Below are positions 22,147-34,170 of a stretch of DNA of 64,000 bases, piece after piece. The position numbers and the translations under genes were made by a program. Under the pieces are notes generated by a model. That model did no database searches. It was given only the letters and a program-made list of their open reading frames with translations, and was not told where the DNA came from. The stretch's first letter is position 1. Each line of letters starts with the position of its first letter. Origin of the DNA: Closterium sp. NIES-65 (Eukaryota > Streptophyta > Zygnematophyceae > Desmidiales > Closteriaceae); the NCBI GenBank assembly GCA_948144175.1, contig CANXME010002151.1, forward strand, positions 1 to 64,000, written 5' to 3'.

Positions 22147-25100
22147 ATGGCGGGCAACACCTCGGCGGTAGCTGGTGAATCTTCAGCCCAAGATCGTAGC
22201 GGCAGCCAAGATTCTGGTGTTTCTGCGCCAAGGGGAGCGCGAACAAGCCAGGGCTCGCTGATCAAGGAGGTGCTGAAAAACTTCACCGTCGAGAAGTTCA
22301 ATGGTGAGGGTTATGATGATTGGGCCTGGAAAATGCAACTTTATTTCCGTCAGATCGGTTTGCTGAAACTAATGATCGGGGAGGAGCCTAGACCGAGTGA
22401 CCGCGCCTTTCAGAAAGATTGGGACGAGCGCGCCTTGGCTGGCTACTACTTGATGTCGCAGAGTTTGGAGCTGAACCAGCGTCACCACGTCATGCACCTG
22501 CTGCCGGAGGTTGAGTGCGGTCCAAAGGCGTGGACTGTGTTGAAGGAGCTGCACGCCACGACCTCTGTTGTTGCACCATTGATGCTGGAGAGGGAGCTGT
22601 CCGCGTTGCGCCTAAGCGAGGGAGAGCCGGTGCAACCTGTCCTGGACTAATTGCGCGACCTCTACGCGATGTTGGCGACTGCGGGAATCACCTACCCGGA
22701 GCAGACCAAGTGCCTGAAGATGCTCTCGCTGCTGCCGGAATCGTGGCTTCAATTCACGAGCGGATTGAGCCTGCCGCAGAACCAGAGCTCGTGGACACTC
22801 GAGTGGGTGCGGACAAATATTCTAGAGGAGGACTTCCGTCGCCGTCAACTGAGGGGTGGAGACGACGGCAGCAGCGGCTACGGGATGCAAGGGAGCCGAC
22901 GTGCCAAAGGACGTGGCTTCGGTGGTGCTGGACGCGGTGCAAAGAAATACGACGACTCCAACGACCAACAAGGAGGTACCGGTTGGGGTCGCGGTGCGAA
23001 ATCTGGACGTGGGGGCAAGTCGGGTGCTGGTGGCAAAATGAAAGGGAGTTGCTGGTATTGTGAGAAGGAAGGGCACCCCTGGTTTTTGTGCTATAAGAAA
23101 CCCGATAGATGGACCCCCCAGAATCGTCACCAGGATGGCGGCGCGCGGAGGAACCAGAAAAACGGCGCCAACATGGTCGCTGATTCGTCCGACAACAACT
23201 CGAAGGGCAACGGCGGTGCGGAGAAGAAGAAGGAGCGCACCGCGGGCCAATTCTTCCATGTGGGAGACAAGGGGGAGCAAGGAGACGCATCTGCTAAGGT
23301 TGGAGCAGAGCTGCACCCCTTGGACTATTGGGTGTTGGACACAGGCGCTGCTTGGACAATGACGCCGCGCAAGGACCTGCTGGACGACGTACGCGCTGCA
23401 CCGATTAATGAGGTGTGCTCTGCCTCTGGACACATGTTGAAGGTGGCTGGTGCGGGACGAGCTGCGTTTAAGGGAGCGGATGGCAAGCCGGTGGTGCTGC
23501 ACGACGTTCTCCTCGTCCCCGACCTGAAGGCCAACCTCATCTCCCTCCGTAAGCTTGGCAAGGCTGGGGTGAACACCAACACGGATGGGGCTCGCACTTA
23601 TAAGGGGAAGCTGGGCAATCGGGTGCTTTGGGATCTGCACGAGAGCAAGGACGTGTACAGATCTATGTGGCAGCTGCCGGCGTTGGCGTGGCATGGTGGG
23701 GGGCAGGCTGGAGAGGGGTCTGCATCCCAGGGGGAGTGCAACGCCGTTGGAGGGGTTGGTGTGAAAGTGTCGGCCAGATCTGGGGAGACGGATTGGGCAA
23801 CTGCACACCGACGTTTGGGGCATGTGGCAATGCCTTTGCTGAAGCAGCTGGAGAAGGATGGAGCCGTTAAGGGCTTGAAGCTGAACGGACAACCACCCGA
23901 TGATAACTGTGAAATTGGCCTCCTTTCAAAGTTCACCCGTTTCCCCTTCCATAGTGTGGCTGGCAGGAGCAAAAAGCCGTTGGAGCTGGTCCACATGGAC
24001 TTGGTGGGGCCGCTGCCGGTGCAAGGGCACAAGGGGGAGCGGTATTTCCTAACCATTGTCGATGACTGGAGCAGGCTAATGTGGGCGTATCCGCTGAAGC
24101 AGAAAGATCACGCCGCCTCCACGATTCGAGACGATTGGCTTCCGTTCGTGGAGAAGCAAGCGGAGTGTGTGGTGAAGCGGATTAGGACAGATCGGGGTGG
24201 TGAGTTCCTTGGAGCTGAGATGACGGCCTGGCTCAAGAAGCAGGGCATCCAGAGGGAGCTGACCACGGCTTACACCCCACAGTCCAACGGTGTAGCAGAA
24301 CGGGCGAACCGGACAATTCTGGAGACAGCTAGGGCGCTGCTCATAGAATCTGGGCTGGGCAACTTGATGTGGCCCCATGCTGTTCGGCACGCTACCGTCG
24401 CTAGGAACAGGGTACTCACAAAGATTGGTGATGACTCGTGGGTGCCGTTGGAGAGGTGGCTTGGGAGGAAGCCGCCGGTGGACATGCTGAGGGTGTTCGG
24501 TTGCATGGCAGTCGCCCACGTCCCCAAGACCTACCGCAGTAAGTTGGGGGCGAGTGCAATCTGGTGTGTGCATTTGGGGCTGGCTGCTGAGAGCAAGGGA
24601 TGGCTGCTATGGGAACCTTCCAAGGGTGTGTTGTTTGACAGCAGGGATGTGAAGTTTGTTGAGGGCATGATGTATGGGAGCTGGGAGAAACAGCCGGAGG
24701 CCAGGGTGTCCCAGCAGATGGAGCAGATCACCATGCAGCTGGACCTGACTCCTAGTGTGTGGGAGGAGGGAGAGTAGGCAGCTGCAGAGGGTGGTGATAA
24801 AGAGAAGGTGCAGGAGGCACCTACTGGTGGAGGTGATGGTGTGGAAACTAGCGGTAGCACTAGTGGAGCTGCTGGATCCGAGGGAGGAGAACAGCAGCAG
24901 GGAAAAACTAAGAAGCCGAAGGGTGTTGTTATGAAGGGATGGGAGACACCCGTCTCCAGGCCAGGACGTACCCGTATGGCTACTAAGAAGCTGACTGCAG
25001 GAGCTGATGTAGCGGAGCAGCAGCTTGGGACTGAGAAGGCATTGCTGATTCTACCGCATGGCTATGACCCGGATGAGGAGGATGAGCCTGCCTACTGTTT

Positions 25101-26727
25101 TCTTGCCCCTGCACCAGAGGAACCAGCTAGTATGGATGAGGCATTAGCTGGACCAGATAGGGAGAAGTGGCTAGTTTCCAGGGATGCTGAGTACCAGAGC
25201 CTGCTAGAGAATGGGACATGGGAGCTGGTGGTGCTGCCTGAGGGGAAGAAAGCCGTACAGTGCAAGTGGGTGCTAAGGATCAAGACCGATGACAAGGGAC
25301 AGGTCACCATCTACAAGAGTAGGCTGGTGGCTAAGGGGTTTATGCAGAAGGAGAAGCGGGACTTCAATGAGATCTTTGCTCCCACTGCCAAACCCCCTAC
25401 CCTCCGTGTCTTGTTGGCAGATGCAACCGTTAGTGGGAAATTCATCATTCAGATGGATATATCAACGGCATTCCTCAATGGGATTTTAGAGGAGGAGGAG
25501 TTCATGACGCAGCCACCTGGGTATGAGGATGGTACGGGCAGGGTGTGCAAGCTGAAAAAGTCCATCTACGGCTTGAAGCAGGCGCCACGCTGCTGGTACC
25601 AGAAGTTGGCAGCTGTTTTAGAGGAGATGGGATTCAAGACCAGCAGCTGTGATGAGAGCCTATTTCTCAAGGGGGAGGGGGAGAAGCTGGTGTTGTTTCT
25701 GGTCTACGTGGACGACATTCTTTTCTTCAGCAGCAGCATGAAGGAGATCCATAAAGTGCAGCAGCAGCTGATGGAGAAGTTCAAGTGCAATAACCTTGGG
25801 GAGGTAAAGTACTACCTCGGGATGCACGTGGAGAGGGATCTGGATCACAGGTGGTTGAAACTGCACCAGGAGAAGTTCATCAAGGAGCTGGGGGAGAAGT
25901 ATGGGATTGAGAATGAGCGCAAGGTTGCAACTCCCCTGCCAGCAGAATTCAAGCTTGTGAAAGCTGCAGAGGATGAAGGGGTTGAAGCCGAGGAGCAGCA
26001 GCAATTTCAGTCCTTGGTGGGCAGCCTCTTGTATGCAGCAGTTCACACGAGGCCCGACATCTCTTTCTCGGTTGGGCAGCTGGCCAGGGTAGTGCAGAAT
26101 CCATCACAGGAGCAGGTGGATGCAGCTGAGTGTGTGGTGAAGTATCTGAACTCTCACCCAAGCATTGGAGTTCAATACTCCGCATCTGCACAGGTGAAGC
26201 AGAAAGGGGTTGAGGTGCTGAAAGAGAAAGGGGAGAGGCTTGGAGAAGGCAAGCTTTTTCTCACTTGCTTTACCGATGCTACGTGGGCCTCTGAGAAGGA
26301 GGATTCCTCATCTGTGGGAGGATACATCTGCGTAGTTGGAGGAGGACCGGTTAGTTGGAGGTCAAAGAAGCAGACGGAGACAGCACTCTCTTCTGTGGAA
26401 TCAGAGTACATGGCGATGTTCCATGGGGTGAAGGAGGTGATTTGGCTGAGGAGGCTGTTAGAGGAGATTGGCCAGGAGCAAAAGGTTGCTACGCCGATGT
26501 TTTGTGATAGCAACGGAGCTCTTGGGATGGCCAAGAACGCTGTGCTTCATGGGCTTAATAAGCACATGCGTATCAAGTGGCACTGGCTGCGTAAGGAGGT
26601 GAAGAGGGGGAAGGTGAATCCGATCTACATCAAGACTCACCAGCAGCCAGCAGACTTCCTCACCAAGAGGCTTGCAGATGAGCCTCATTGGCGTTGTGTG
26701 CGCATGAGTGGAATGAGCATGAACTAG
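22147..26727 (+). pseudogene. gag-pol coding region of element F
   Basis: Domain order and lengths match element B: gag from 22147; zinc knuckle at about 23050-23091; protease DTG at about 23338; integrase HRRLGH zinc finger near 23810 and catalytic Asp/Asp/Glu blocks near 24000, 24190 and 24300; acidic Gly/Ser-rich linker (about 24720-25080); RT from about 25260 with YVDD at 25705-25716; RNase H with FTDATWAS (near 26260), SVESEYMAM (near 26390) and a C-terminal KTHQQPADFLTKRL block. About two breaks, so it is a fossil although young in appearance. Confidence 0.93.
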
Positions 26728-26741
26728 TATGGAATGATGGG

Positions 26742-26769
26742 GATGCAGCCGGCAGGCTGAGGGGGAGTG
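26742..26769 (+). other. Polypurine tract of element F
   Basis: A purine-rich run ending CTGAGGGGGAGTG lies directly before the 3' LTR; it is identical in E and in the minus-strand copy B. Confidence 0.85.
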
Positions 26770-27604
26770 TGTTGGGTGCAAATTCACATTGCACGACATC
26801 CTGCCGTCTGTTTGTACGAGTATGCGTGTGCGAATGCATTTGGGTTTGAATGGAATGTATAGGGGTACAATTTAGGTGAAGGTTGGATGTTGTTTGTCTG
26901 TATCTGCATGCTACAGGGCCAGGGGAAACCACGTTGGGCAAAGACAAAACAGGTTCTGTTTTTAGGACCTGAACCTGGTTGTTGTTTTCCCAGGTTGGAA
27001 AAACAGAACCAGAGGTTGTTTACCAACCTACTACCTGCTGTTTTGTCCAGCCACGTTGGTTCTGTTGCTTGGAATTATTTGGGATCATCCCTAGTTGTTC
27101 CCAGGTTTATTCCCAAGGTCCATGCTAGCTAGAACTATATATTCCTTCTCTGTTTGTACCTGCACATAGTCAATTTGATTCAAGCGAATACCTTCCTTGC
27201 TGGAATTTCCTTTCTACGCAGTGCGACGGCGGAATGCTACCCGAGTCAACGCAAGTACGCTAGCACTCCAACGCTAGGCTAACGCTGTCCGAGCCATAAC
27301 TTCGTAATAGCAAAACTTTTCGCGAGGCAACTTGGCTTATTTTAAAGCTCTTAGAGTGATCTTCGATATAGGAAATTCTCAGCTTAATCCGATCAACAGT
27401 CTGCACGGTACGCTGCGCGACGTTCAAGGTACCCTTGCTGTTTTGACTAAGTCCCTCTTGATCCCTCTCTCTACAAACTCGGACCCGAGGATAGGTTCTG
27501 GTCTTGTACCAGGCACCCAAGGACCCTTGGAGGTGACCCCGAGGAGAGGTTTTAAGTTTGATAAAGTCTTAATAGCTTGAGTTTATTAGGCCCTTACACC
27601 AACA
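26770..27604 (+). repeat. 3' LTR of element F (short form)
   Basis: Begins TGTTGGGTGCAAATTC and ends TTACACCAACA, followed by the GGAGC duplication. It is 835 bp, shorter than its 5' partner. Confidence 0.9.
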
Positions 27605-27609
27605 GGAGC
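27605..27609. repeat. Target-site duplication of element F (right)
   Basis: GGAGC, identical to 21023-21027; E's sequence resumes here. Confidence 0.93.
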
Positions 27610-30600
27610 AAGGAGACGCATCTGCTAAGGTTGGAGCAGAGCTGCACCCCTTGGACTATTGGGTGTTGGACACAGGCGCTGCTTGGACAATGACGCCGCG
27701 CAAGGACCTGCTGGACGACGTACGCGCTGCACCGATTAATGAGGTGTGCTCTGCCTCTGGACACATGTTGAAGGTGGCTGGTGCGGGACGAGCTGCGTTT
27801 AAGGGAGCGGATGGCAAGCCGGTGGTGCTGCACGACGTTCTCCTCGTCCCCGACCTGTAGGCCAACCTTATCTCCCTCCGTAAGCTTGGCAAGGCTGGGG
27901 TGAACACCAACACAGATGGGGCTTGCACTTATAAGGGGAAGCTGGGCAATCGGGTGCTTTGGGATCTGCGCGAGAGCAAGGACGTGTACAGATCTATGTG
28001 GCAGCTGCCGGCGCTGGCGTGGCACGGTGGGGGGCAGGCTGGAGAGGGGTCTGCATCCCTGGGGGAGTGCAACGCCGTTGGAGGGGTTGGTGTGAAAGTG
28101 TCGGCCAGATCTGGGGAGACGGATTGGGCAACTGCACACCGACGTTTGGGGCATGTGGCAATGCCTTTGCTGAAGCAACTGGAGAAGGATGGAGCCGTTA
28201 AGGGCTTGAAGCTGAACGGACAACCACCCGATGATAACTGTGAAATTTGCCTCCTTTCAAAGTTCACCCGTTTCCCCTTCCATAGTGTAACTGGCAGGAG
28301 CAAAAAGCCGTTGGAGCTGGTCCACATGGACTTGGTGGGGCCGCTGCCGGTGCAAGGGCACAAGGGGGAGCGGTACTTCCTAACCATAGTGGATGACTGG
28401 AGCAGGCTAATGTGGGCGTATCCGCTGAAGCAGAAAGATCACGCCGCCTCCACGATTCGGGACGATTGGCTGCCGTTAGTGGAGAAGCAAGCGGAGTGTG
28501 TTGTGAAGCGGATTAGGACAGATCGGGGTGGTGAGTTCCTTGGAGCTGAGATGACGGCCTGGCTCAAGAAGCAGGGCATCCAGAGGGAGCTGACCACGGC
28601 TTACACCCCACAGTCCAACGGTGTAGCAGAACGGGCGAACCGGACAATTCTGGAGACAGCTAGGGCGCTGCTCATAGAATCTGGGCTGGGCAACTTGATG
28701 TGGCCCCATGCTGTTCGGCACGCTACCGTCGCTAGTTACAGGGTACTCACAAAGGTTGGGGATGACTCGTGGGTGCCGTTGGAGAGGTGGCTTGGGAGGA
28801 AGCCGCCGGTGGACATGCTGAGGGTGTTCGGTTGCATGGCAGTCGCCCACGCCCCCAAGACCTACCGCAGTAAGTTGGGGGCGAGTGCAATCTGGTGTGT
28901 GCATTTGGGGCTGGCTGCTGAGAGCAAGGGATGGCTGCTGTGGGAACCTTCCAAGGGTGTGTTGTTTGACAGCAAGGATGTGAAGTTTGTTGAGGGCATG
29001 ATGTATGGGAGCTGGGAGAAACAGCCGGAGGCCAGGGTGTCCCAGCAGATGGAGCAGATCACCATGCAGCTGGACCTGACTCCTAGTGTGTGGGAGGAGG
29101 GAGAGGAGGCAGCTGCAGAGGGTGGTGATGGAAAGAAGGTACAGGAGGCACCTGCTGGTGGAGAAAATGATGGTGTGGAGACTAGCGGTAGCACTAGTGG
29201 AGCTGCTGGATCCGAGGGAGGAGAGCAGCAGCAGGGGAAAACTAAGAAGCCGAAGGGTGTCGTTATGAAGGGATGGGAGACACCCGTCTCCAGGCCAGGA
29301 CGTACCCGTATGGCTACTAAGAAGCTGACTGCAGGAGCTGATGTAGCGGAGCAGCAGCTTGGGACTGAGGAGGCATTGCTGATTCTACCGCATGGCTATG
29401 ATCCGGATGAGGAGGATGAACCTGCCTACTGTTTTCTTGCCCCTGCACCAGAGGAACCAGCTAGCATGGAGGAGGCATTAGCTGGACCAGATAGGGAGAA
29501 GTGGCTGGTTTCCAGGGATGCTGAGTACCAGAGCCTGCTAGAGAATGGGACATGGGAGCTGGTGGTGCTGCCTGAGGGGAAGAAAGCCGTACAGTGCAAA
29601 TGGGTGCTAAGGATCAAGACCGATGACAAGGGACAGGTCACCATCTACAAGAGTAGGCTGGTGGCTAAGGGGTTTATGCAGAAGGAGAAGCGGGACTTCA
29701 ATGAGATCTTTGCTCCCACTGCCAAACCCCCTACCCTCCGTGTCTTGTTGGCAGATGCAACCGTTAGTGGGAAATTCATCATTCAGATGGATATATCAAC
29801 GGCATTCCTCAATGGGATTTTAAAGGAGGATGTGTACATGACGCAGCCACCTGGGTATGAGGATGGTACGGGCAGGGTGTGCAAGCTTAAAAAGTCCATC
29901 TACGGCTTGAAGCAGGCGCCACGCTGCTGGTACCAGAAGTTGGCAGCTGTTTTAGGGGAGATGGGATTCAGGACCAGCAGCTGTGATGAGAGCCTCTTTC
30001 TCAAGGGGGAGGGGGAGAAGCTGGTGTTGTTTCTGGTCTACGTGGACGACATTCTTCTCTTCAGCAGCAGCATGAAAGAGATCCAGAAGGTGCAGCAGCA
30101 GCTGATGGAGAACTTCAAGTGCAAGAACCTTGGGGAGGTAAAGTACTACCTCGGGATGCATGTGGAGAGGGATCTGGATCACAGGTGGTTGAAGCTGCAC
30201 CAGGAGAAGTTCATCAAGGAGCTTGGGGAGAAGTACGGAATTGAGAATGAGCGCAAGGTTGCGACTCCCCTGCCAGCAGAATTCAAGCTTGTGAAAGCTG
30301 CAGAGGATGAAGGGGTTGAAGCCGAGGAGCAGCAGCAATTTCAGTCCTTGGTGGGCAGCCTCTTGTATGCAGCAGTTCACACGAGGCCCGACATCTCTTT
30401 CTCGGTTGAGCAGCTGGCTAGGGTGGTGCAGAATCCATCAGAGAAGCAGGTGGATGCAGCTGAGCGTGTGGTGAAGTATCTGAACTCTCACCCAAGCATT
30501 GGAGTTCAATACTCTCCATCTGCACAGGTGAAGCAGAAAGGGGTTGAGGTGCTGAAAGAGAAAGGGGAGAGGCTTGGAGAAGGCAAGCTCTTTCTCACTT

Positions 30601-31061
30601 GCTTTACTGATGCTACGTGGGCCTCTGAGAAGGAGGATTCCTCATCTGTGGGAGGATACATCTGCGTAGTTGGAGGAGGACCTGTTAGTTGGAGGTCAAA
30701 GAAGCAGACGGAGACAGCACTCTCTTCTGTGGAATCAGAGTACATGGCGATGTTCCATGGGGTGAAGGAGGTGATTTGGCTGAGGAGGCTGTTGGAGGAG
30801 ATTGGCCAGGAGCAAAAGGTTGCTACGCCGCTGTTTTGTGATAGCAAGGGAGCTCTTGGGATGGCCAGGAACGCTGTGCTTCATGGGCTCAATAAGCACA
30901 TGCGTATCAAGTGGCACTGGCTGCGTAAGGAGGTGAAGAGGGGGACGGTGAATCCGATCTACATCAAGACTCACCAGCAGCCAGCAGACTTCCTCAACAA
31001 GAGGCTTGCGGATGAGCCTCATTGGCGTTGTGTGCGCATGAGTGGAATGAGCATGAACTAG
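27605..31061 (+). pseudogene. pol part of element E (protease to RNase H)
   Basis: Protease with DTG at 27669-27677, integrase (HRRLGH near 28140; DRGGEF near 28520), linker, RT with YVDD at 30039-30050 and RNase H ending in the family's CVRMSGMSMN tail. Most of it is one long open stretch (27900-31061), with about one break in the whole. Protein sequence is nearly the same as in F and B. Confidence 0.92.
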
Positions 31062-31075
31062 TATGGAATGATGGG

Positions 31076-31103
31076 GATGCAGCCGGCAGGCTGAGGGGGA
31101 GTG
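31076..31103 (+). other. Polypurine tract of element E
   Basis: The same CTGAGGGGGAGTG run as in F, directly before TGTTGGGTGC. Confidence 0.82.
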
Positions 31104-31169
31104 TGTTGGGTGCAAATTCACATTGCACGACATCCTGCCGTCTGTTTGTACGATTATGCGTGTGCAAAT
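31104..31169 (+). repeat. 3' LTR of element E, first 66 bp only
   Basis: Matches the beginning of the family-1 LTR up to 'gcgtgtgcaaatg' and then changes sharply to inverted RT sequence of the same family. A few bases (aatgc) are shared at the join, as in end-joining by microhomology. Confidence 0.85.
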
Positions 31170-31730
31170 GCCGTTGATATGTCCATCTGGATAATGAACT
31201 TCCCACTAACGGCTGCATCTGCCAACAGGACACGAAGGGTAGGGGGTTTGGCAGTGGGAGCAAAAATCTCATTGAAGTCCTGCTTCTCCTGCATAAACCC
31301 CTTAACCACCAGCCTACTTTTGTAGATGGTGACCTGCCTCTTGTCATCGGTCTTGATCGTCTGCACCCACTTGCATTGTATTGTTTTTTTCCCCTCAGGC
31401 AGCACCACATGTTTCCAAGTCCCATTCTATTGCAGGCTCTGGTATTTAGCATCCCTATAAGCCAGCCATTTGTCCCTATATGGTCCAGCTGATGCCTCGT
31501 CCATGCTAGCTGGTTCCTTTTGTGCAGCAGCATGAAAACAGTAGGCAGGTTCGTCCTCCTCATCCGGATCATAGCTTTGTGGCAAAATCAGCAACGCCTC
31601 TTCGTTCCCCAGCTGCTGTTCTGCTACATCTGCTCCCGCAGTCAACTTCATGGTGGCCATATGGGTACGTCCTGGCCTAGAGACGGGTTTCTCCCACCCC
31701 TTTATATTGACACCCTTCGGCTTCCTCCTT
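31170..31730 (-). pseudogene. Inverted family-1 pol fragment (linker to RT start)
   Basis: The minus strand carries the end of the integrase-RT linker (LPQSYDPDEEDEPAYCF) and the RT entry (LPEGKK, YKSRLVVKGF, FAPTAKPPTLRVLLADA, QMDISTAF) of a family-1 copy more diverged than A, B, E and F. It is bounded by E's cut LTR on the left and remnant G on the right, with no LTR. It is a rearranged scrap with several breaks. Confidence 0.85.
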
Positions 31731-33071
31731 TGAAGTCGACGACACTGGAAACCCTTCTCGCGGGTGCTGCTATCAAAGGGTGGGTGGTGAAGCAGATGGA
31801 CGTGACAACCACGTTCCTCAACGGCATTCTCGAAGAAGAAATTTTCTTGGCGCAGCCAGAGGGGTTTGATGATGGTAGTGGCAGAGTTTTGAATCTTAAG
31901 AGGACCCTCTATGGGCTAAAGCTAGCCCCTATGCAGTGGTACTTGAAGCTGCGAGAAGTTGTGGAGGAAATCGGCTTCACTCCCTCAACCGCGGATCACT
32001 CCTTGTTCATGCTTGGCGAGGGGGAACACAGGAGCTTGTGAACAACATCCTCATCTTCTCACCCTCCTCTGACCTTGTGAAGGAGGTGATTCTAAAGCTT
32101 CAGAAAACCTACAAGTGCAAGGCCCTTGGTGATGTGAACTTCTGCCTCGTGTTTACATCGAGCGTTATGTGCAGAAGCAGTGCATGCGGGTGCTTCAACG
32201 CAAGTACCTGGAGGCCTTGGCTGCCAACTTGGAGCAGAGTAAAAGTCATGAGGCTACTCCATTCCCTTCTGGGTTCAAGTGTGTGAAGGGACCAGAGGAG
32301 GAGAGCGGTGACAAAGAAGAGAGGCGCCGTTTTCACTCGTTGGTGGGCAGCCTCATGTATGCGGCAGTAATCATTCGGCCGGACGTTGCCTTTGCTACCG
32401 GGCAGTTAGCTAGGGTTGTGCAATGCCCTAATGAGGGAGCAGATAGCAGCTGGAATGAGGGTGGCCAAGTACCTAGGCCAAACACTGACCGTTGGGCTGC
32501 AATACTCGGCGGCGGCACAAAGGTGCCGAAAGAGCGCGGATGGTGTTGAATCCGGGTGTTTGTTCGTCGCCGCATTCGTGAATGCTTCTTATGCATCGGA
32601 ACCAGAGGACATGACAAGTGTTGGAGGGTTCATTTGCTGTGTTGATACGGGCCCAACTGCTTGGGAGAGCAAGAAGCAGGTGACCAAGCATTGAGCTCGG
32701 TGGAGTCCGAGTACATGGCACTCTTCCGTGCCGTACGGGAGATTGTGTGGCAGCCGCGTTTGTTGGCTGAATTGGGGTAGGAGCAGCAAGGACCTACCCC
32801 ACTCTACTGTGACAGCCAGGGTGCCATCGCTCATGCTAAGAAACCTGTGTTGCATGGCCCCACGAAGCTCATGAGGGTTAAATGGCACTGGACGAGGAAC
32901 ATGATGGCCGCGGGTGAAGTTGAGTTGCGCAACGTGAAGACAACGGGGCAGCCGGAAGACATGATGACCAAGAGGGTGGTGGAGCAGCAGCATTGGTAGT
33001 GTTGCAAGCTGGCTGGGATGGCTCTGAACTGAGAGGAGCAGATCCTAAGGCCATCTATCCGAGGGGGAGTT
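31731..33071 (+). pseudogene. Remnant G, copia RT and RNase H
   Basis: The plus strand encodes a copia RT block (VKQMDVTTTFLNGILEEE, LYGLKLAPMQWY) and RNase H (VESEYMALFRAVREI, KWHWTRNMMAAGEVEL) ending near 33031, then a purine tract GAGGGGGAGTT (33061-33071). Gag, protease, integrase and the 5' LTR are absent. It is related to families 1 and 2 but distinct, and has several breaks. Confidence 0.87.
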
Positions 33072-33645
33072 TGTTGGTGCAACCTACGGTTTGCACTCGG
33101 CTTGTTGTCCGAATGGGTTCATGCGTGTGTGCATGGAAAGGTGTGACGACATGAGATAATATATATATTTCATCCTTATAGAGGTGTGTGCACGATGAAT
33201 ATGTGTGTCAAGTCTATAAAGGGTTATTGCTAGTCACGCGTCATGCGGTCGTTTATGTCCCGTGCGCAGTTTCTCATTTGTTGGGTGTCTCGTGCGCAGT
33301 TTCCATTCTGTCAAGTGTGGAACGTTCCGCGTGTTGCAGGTGTGTACAGAAGACTCATAAAAAATTCAAGGATGAGATTTTCATGAAGAACCACAGCCTT
33401 GGTTTCAAGATTCAAGTGATCGCGAAGCCCGCGAAAACGGTACACTTTAAGATATTAAGAATAGTTACATTACATTGTGTAGTGAAACATTTCACTTGAT
33501 GTAGGTCCTTGTGAAGGGTAGTTTCGAAACCCTTTATGGTTGGGAACATTGTGGCTCTGTTCCACATCACTGTACCTCAGCTCTGGGGGTTTGTAGGAGC
33601 TCAGAGTCAATCCCAACTCGTAATTTTTCCTAATTTGTGTAATAA
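33072..33645 (+). repeat. 3' LTR of remnant G
   Basis: Starts TGTTGGTGCAACC directly after G's polypurine tract. It is about 570 bp and includes an AATAAAG near its end (33640). The right boundary is blurred where the minisatellite begins, so the last bases are uncertain. Confidence 0.7.
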
Positions 33646-33649
33646 AGAC

Positions 33650-34170
33650 TGGACCAATTGGCCCTTTGGTCTACTGGACTGGTTGGGCCAACACGCGTTT
33701 TGGTCCGATGGACCGGTTGGACCTTCTGGCCTATTGGTCCACTGGACTAGTTGGACCAACTGGCCTATTGGTCCACTGGACCGGTTGCACAAACTGGCCT
33801 GTTGGTCCAATTGATCTGTTGGACCAACTAGCCCGTTAGTCTAAAAGTCCGATTGGACTGACTAGCCGATTGGTCCGATGGACCAATTCGACCGATTGGC
33901 CCGGATTGACCAACTGTTCCGTTGGTTCCGTAGACTGGTTGGACCAATTGGCCCATTGTTCCGAAAGACCAGTTGGACCAACTTGCTCGTTGGTCCAGTG
34001 GACCGGTTGGACCAACTGGCCCGTTGGTCCAGTGTACCAGTTGCACCAACTAGCCCGTTGGTCCAGTGGAGTGGTTGGACCAACTAGTCCGTTAGTCCAA
34101 TAGACCGGTCAGTTTTGTCCAATGGACTGGTTGGAACAACTGGCCTCTTCTTCCCATAGAACGGTTGGAC
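33650..34170. repeat. 34-bp minisatellite, array 2
   Basis: About 15 units of the same 34-bp repeat as array 1 (TTGGTCCA, GACCGGTTGGACCAAC, TGGCCCG), 14.5 kb away. It begins at the end of G's LTR and stops inside the gag region of H. Long stop-free frames here are by-products of the repeat. Confidence 0.92.

Larger units (their letters stand above)
21028..27604 (+). mobile_element. Element F, near-whole family-1 Ty1/copia inside E
   Basis: It has both LTRs, primer-binding site, a full gag-PR-IN-RT-RH region and polypurine tract, with exact GGAGC target duplications. It is in the same orientation and family as its host E, so one copy landed in the gag-protease junction of a sister copy. The coding region has about two breaks. 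The 3' LTR (835 bp) is shorter than the 5' LTR (1,073 bp). Confidence 0.95.
19194..31169 (+). mobile_element. Element E, family-1 Ty1/copia, interrupted by F
   Basis: A plus-strand copy has a 5' LTR at 19194, a primer-binding site, gag to 21027, then element F, then protease to RNase H (27605-31061), polypurine tract and the first 66 bp of the 3' LTR. The 3' LTR stops abruptly at 31169, where an inverted family-1 fragment begins. About one break is seen in the coding parts besides F's insertion. It lies next to minisatellite array 1; the five bases before the LTR are GGTCC. Confidence 0.93.

Noticed and set aside
34109-34170. Possible fusion of the H gag frame with satellite-coded sequence as a new protein
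   Set aside because: The satellite is open in most frames, so an open join is expected by chance. The element is a truncated fossil.
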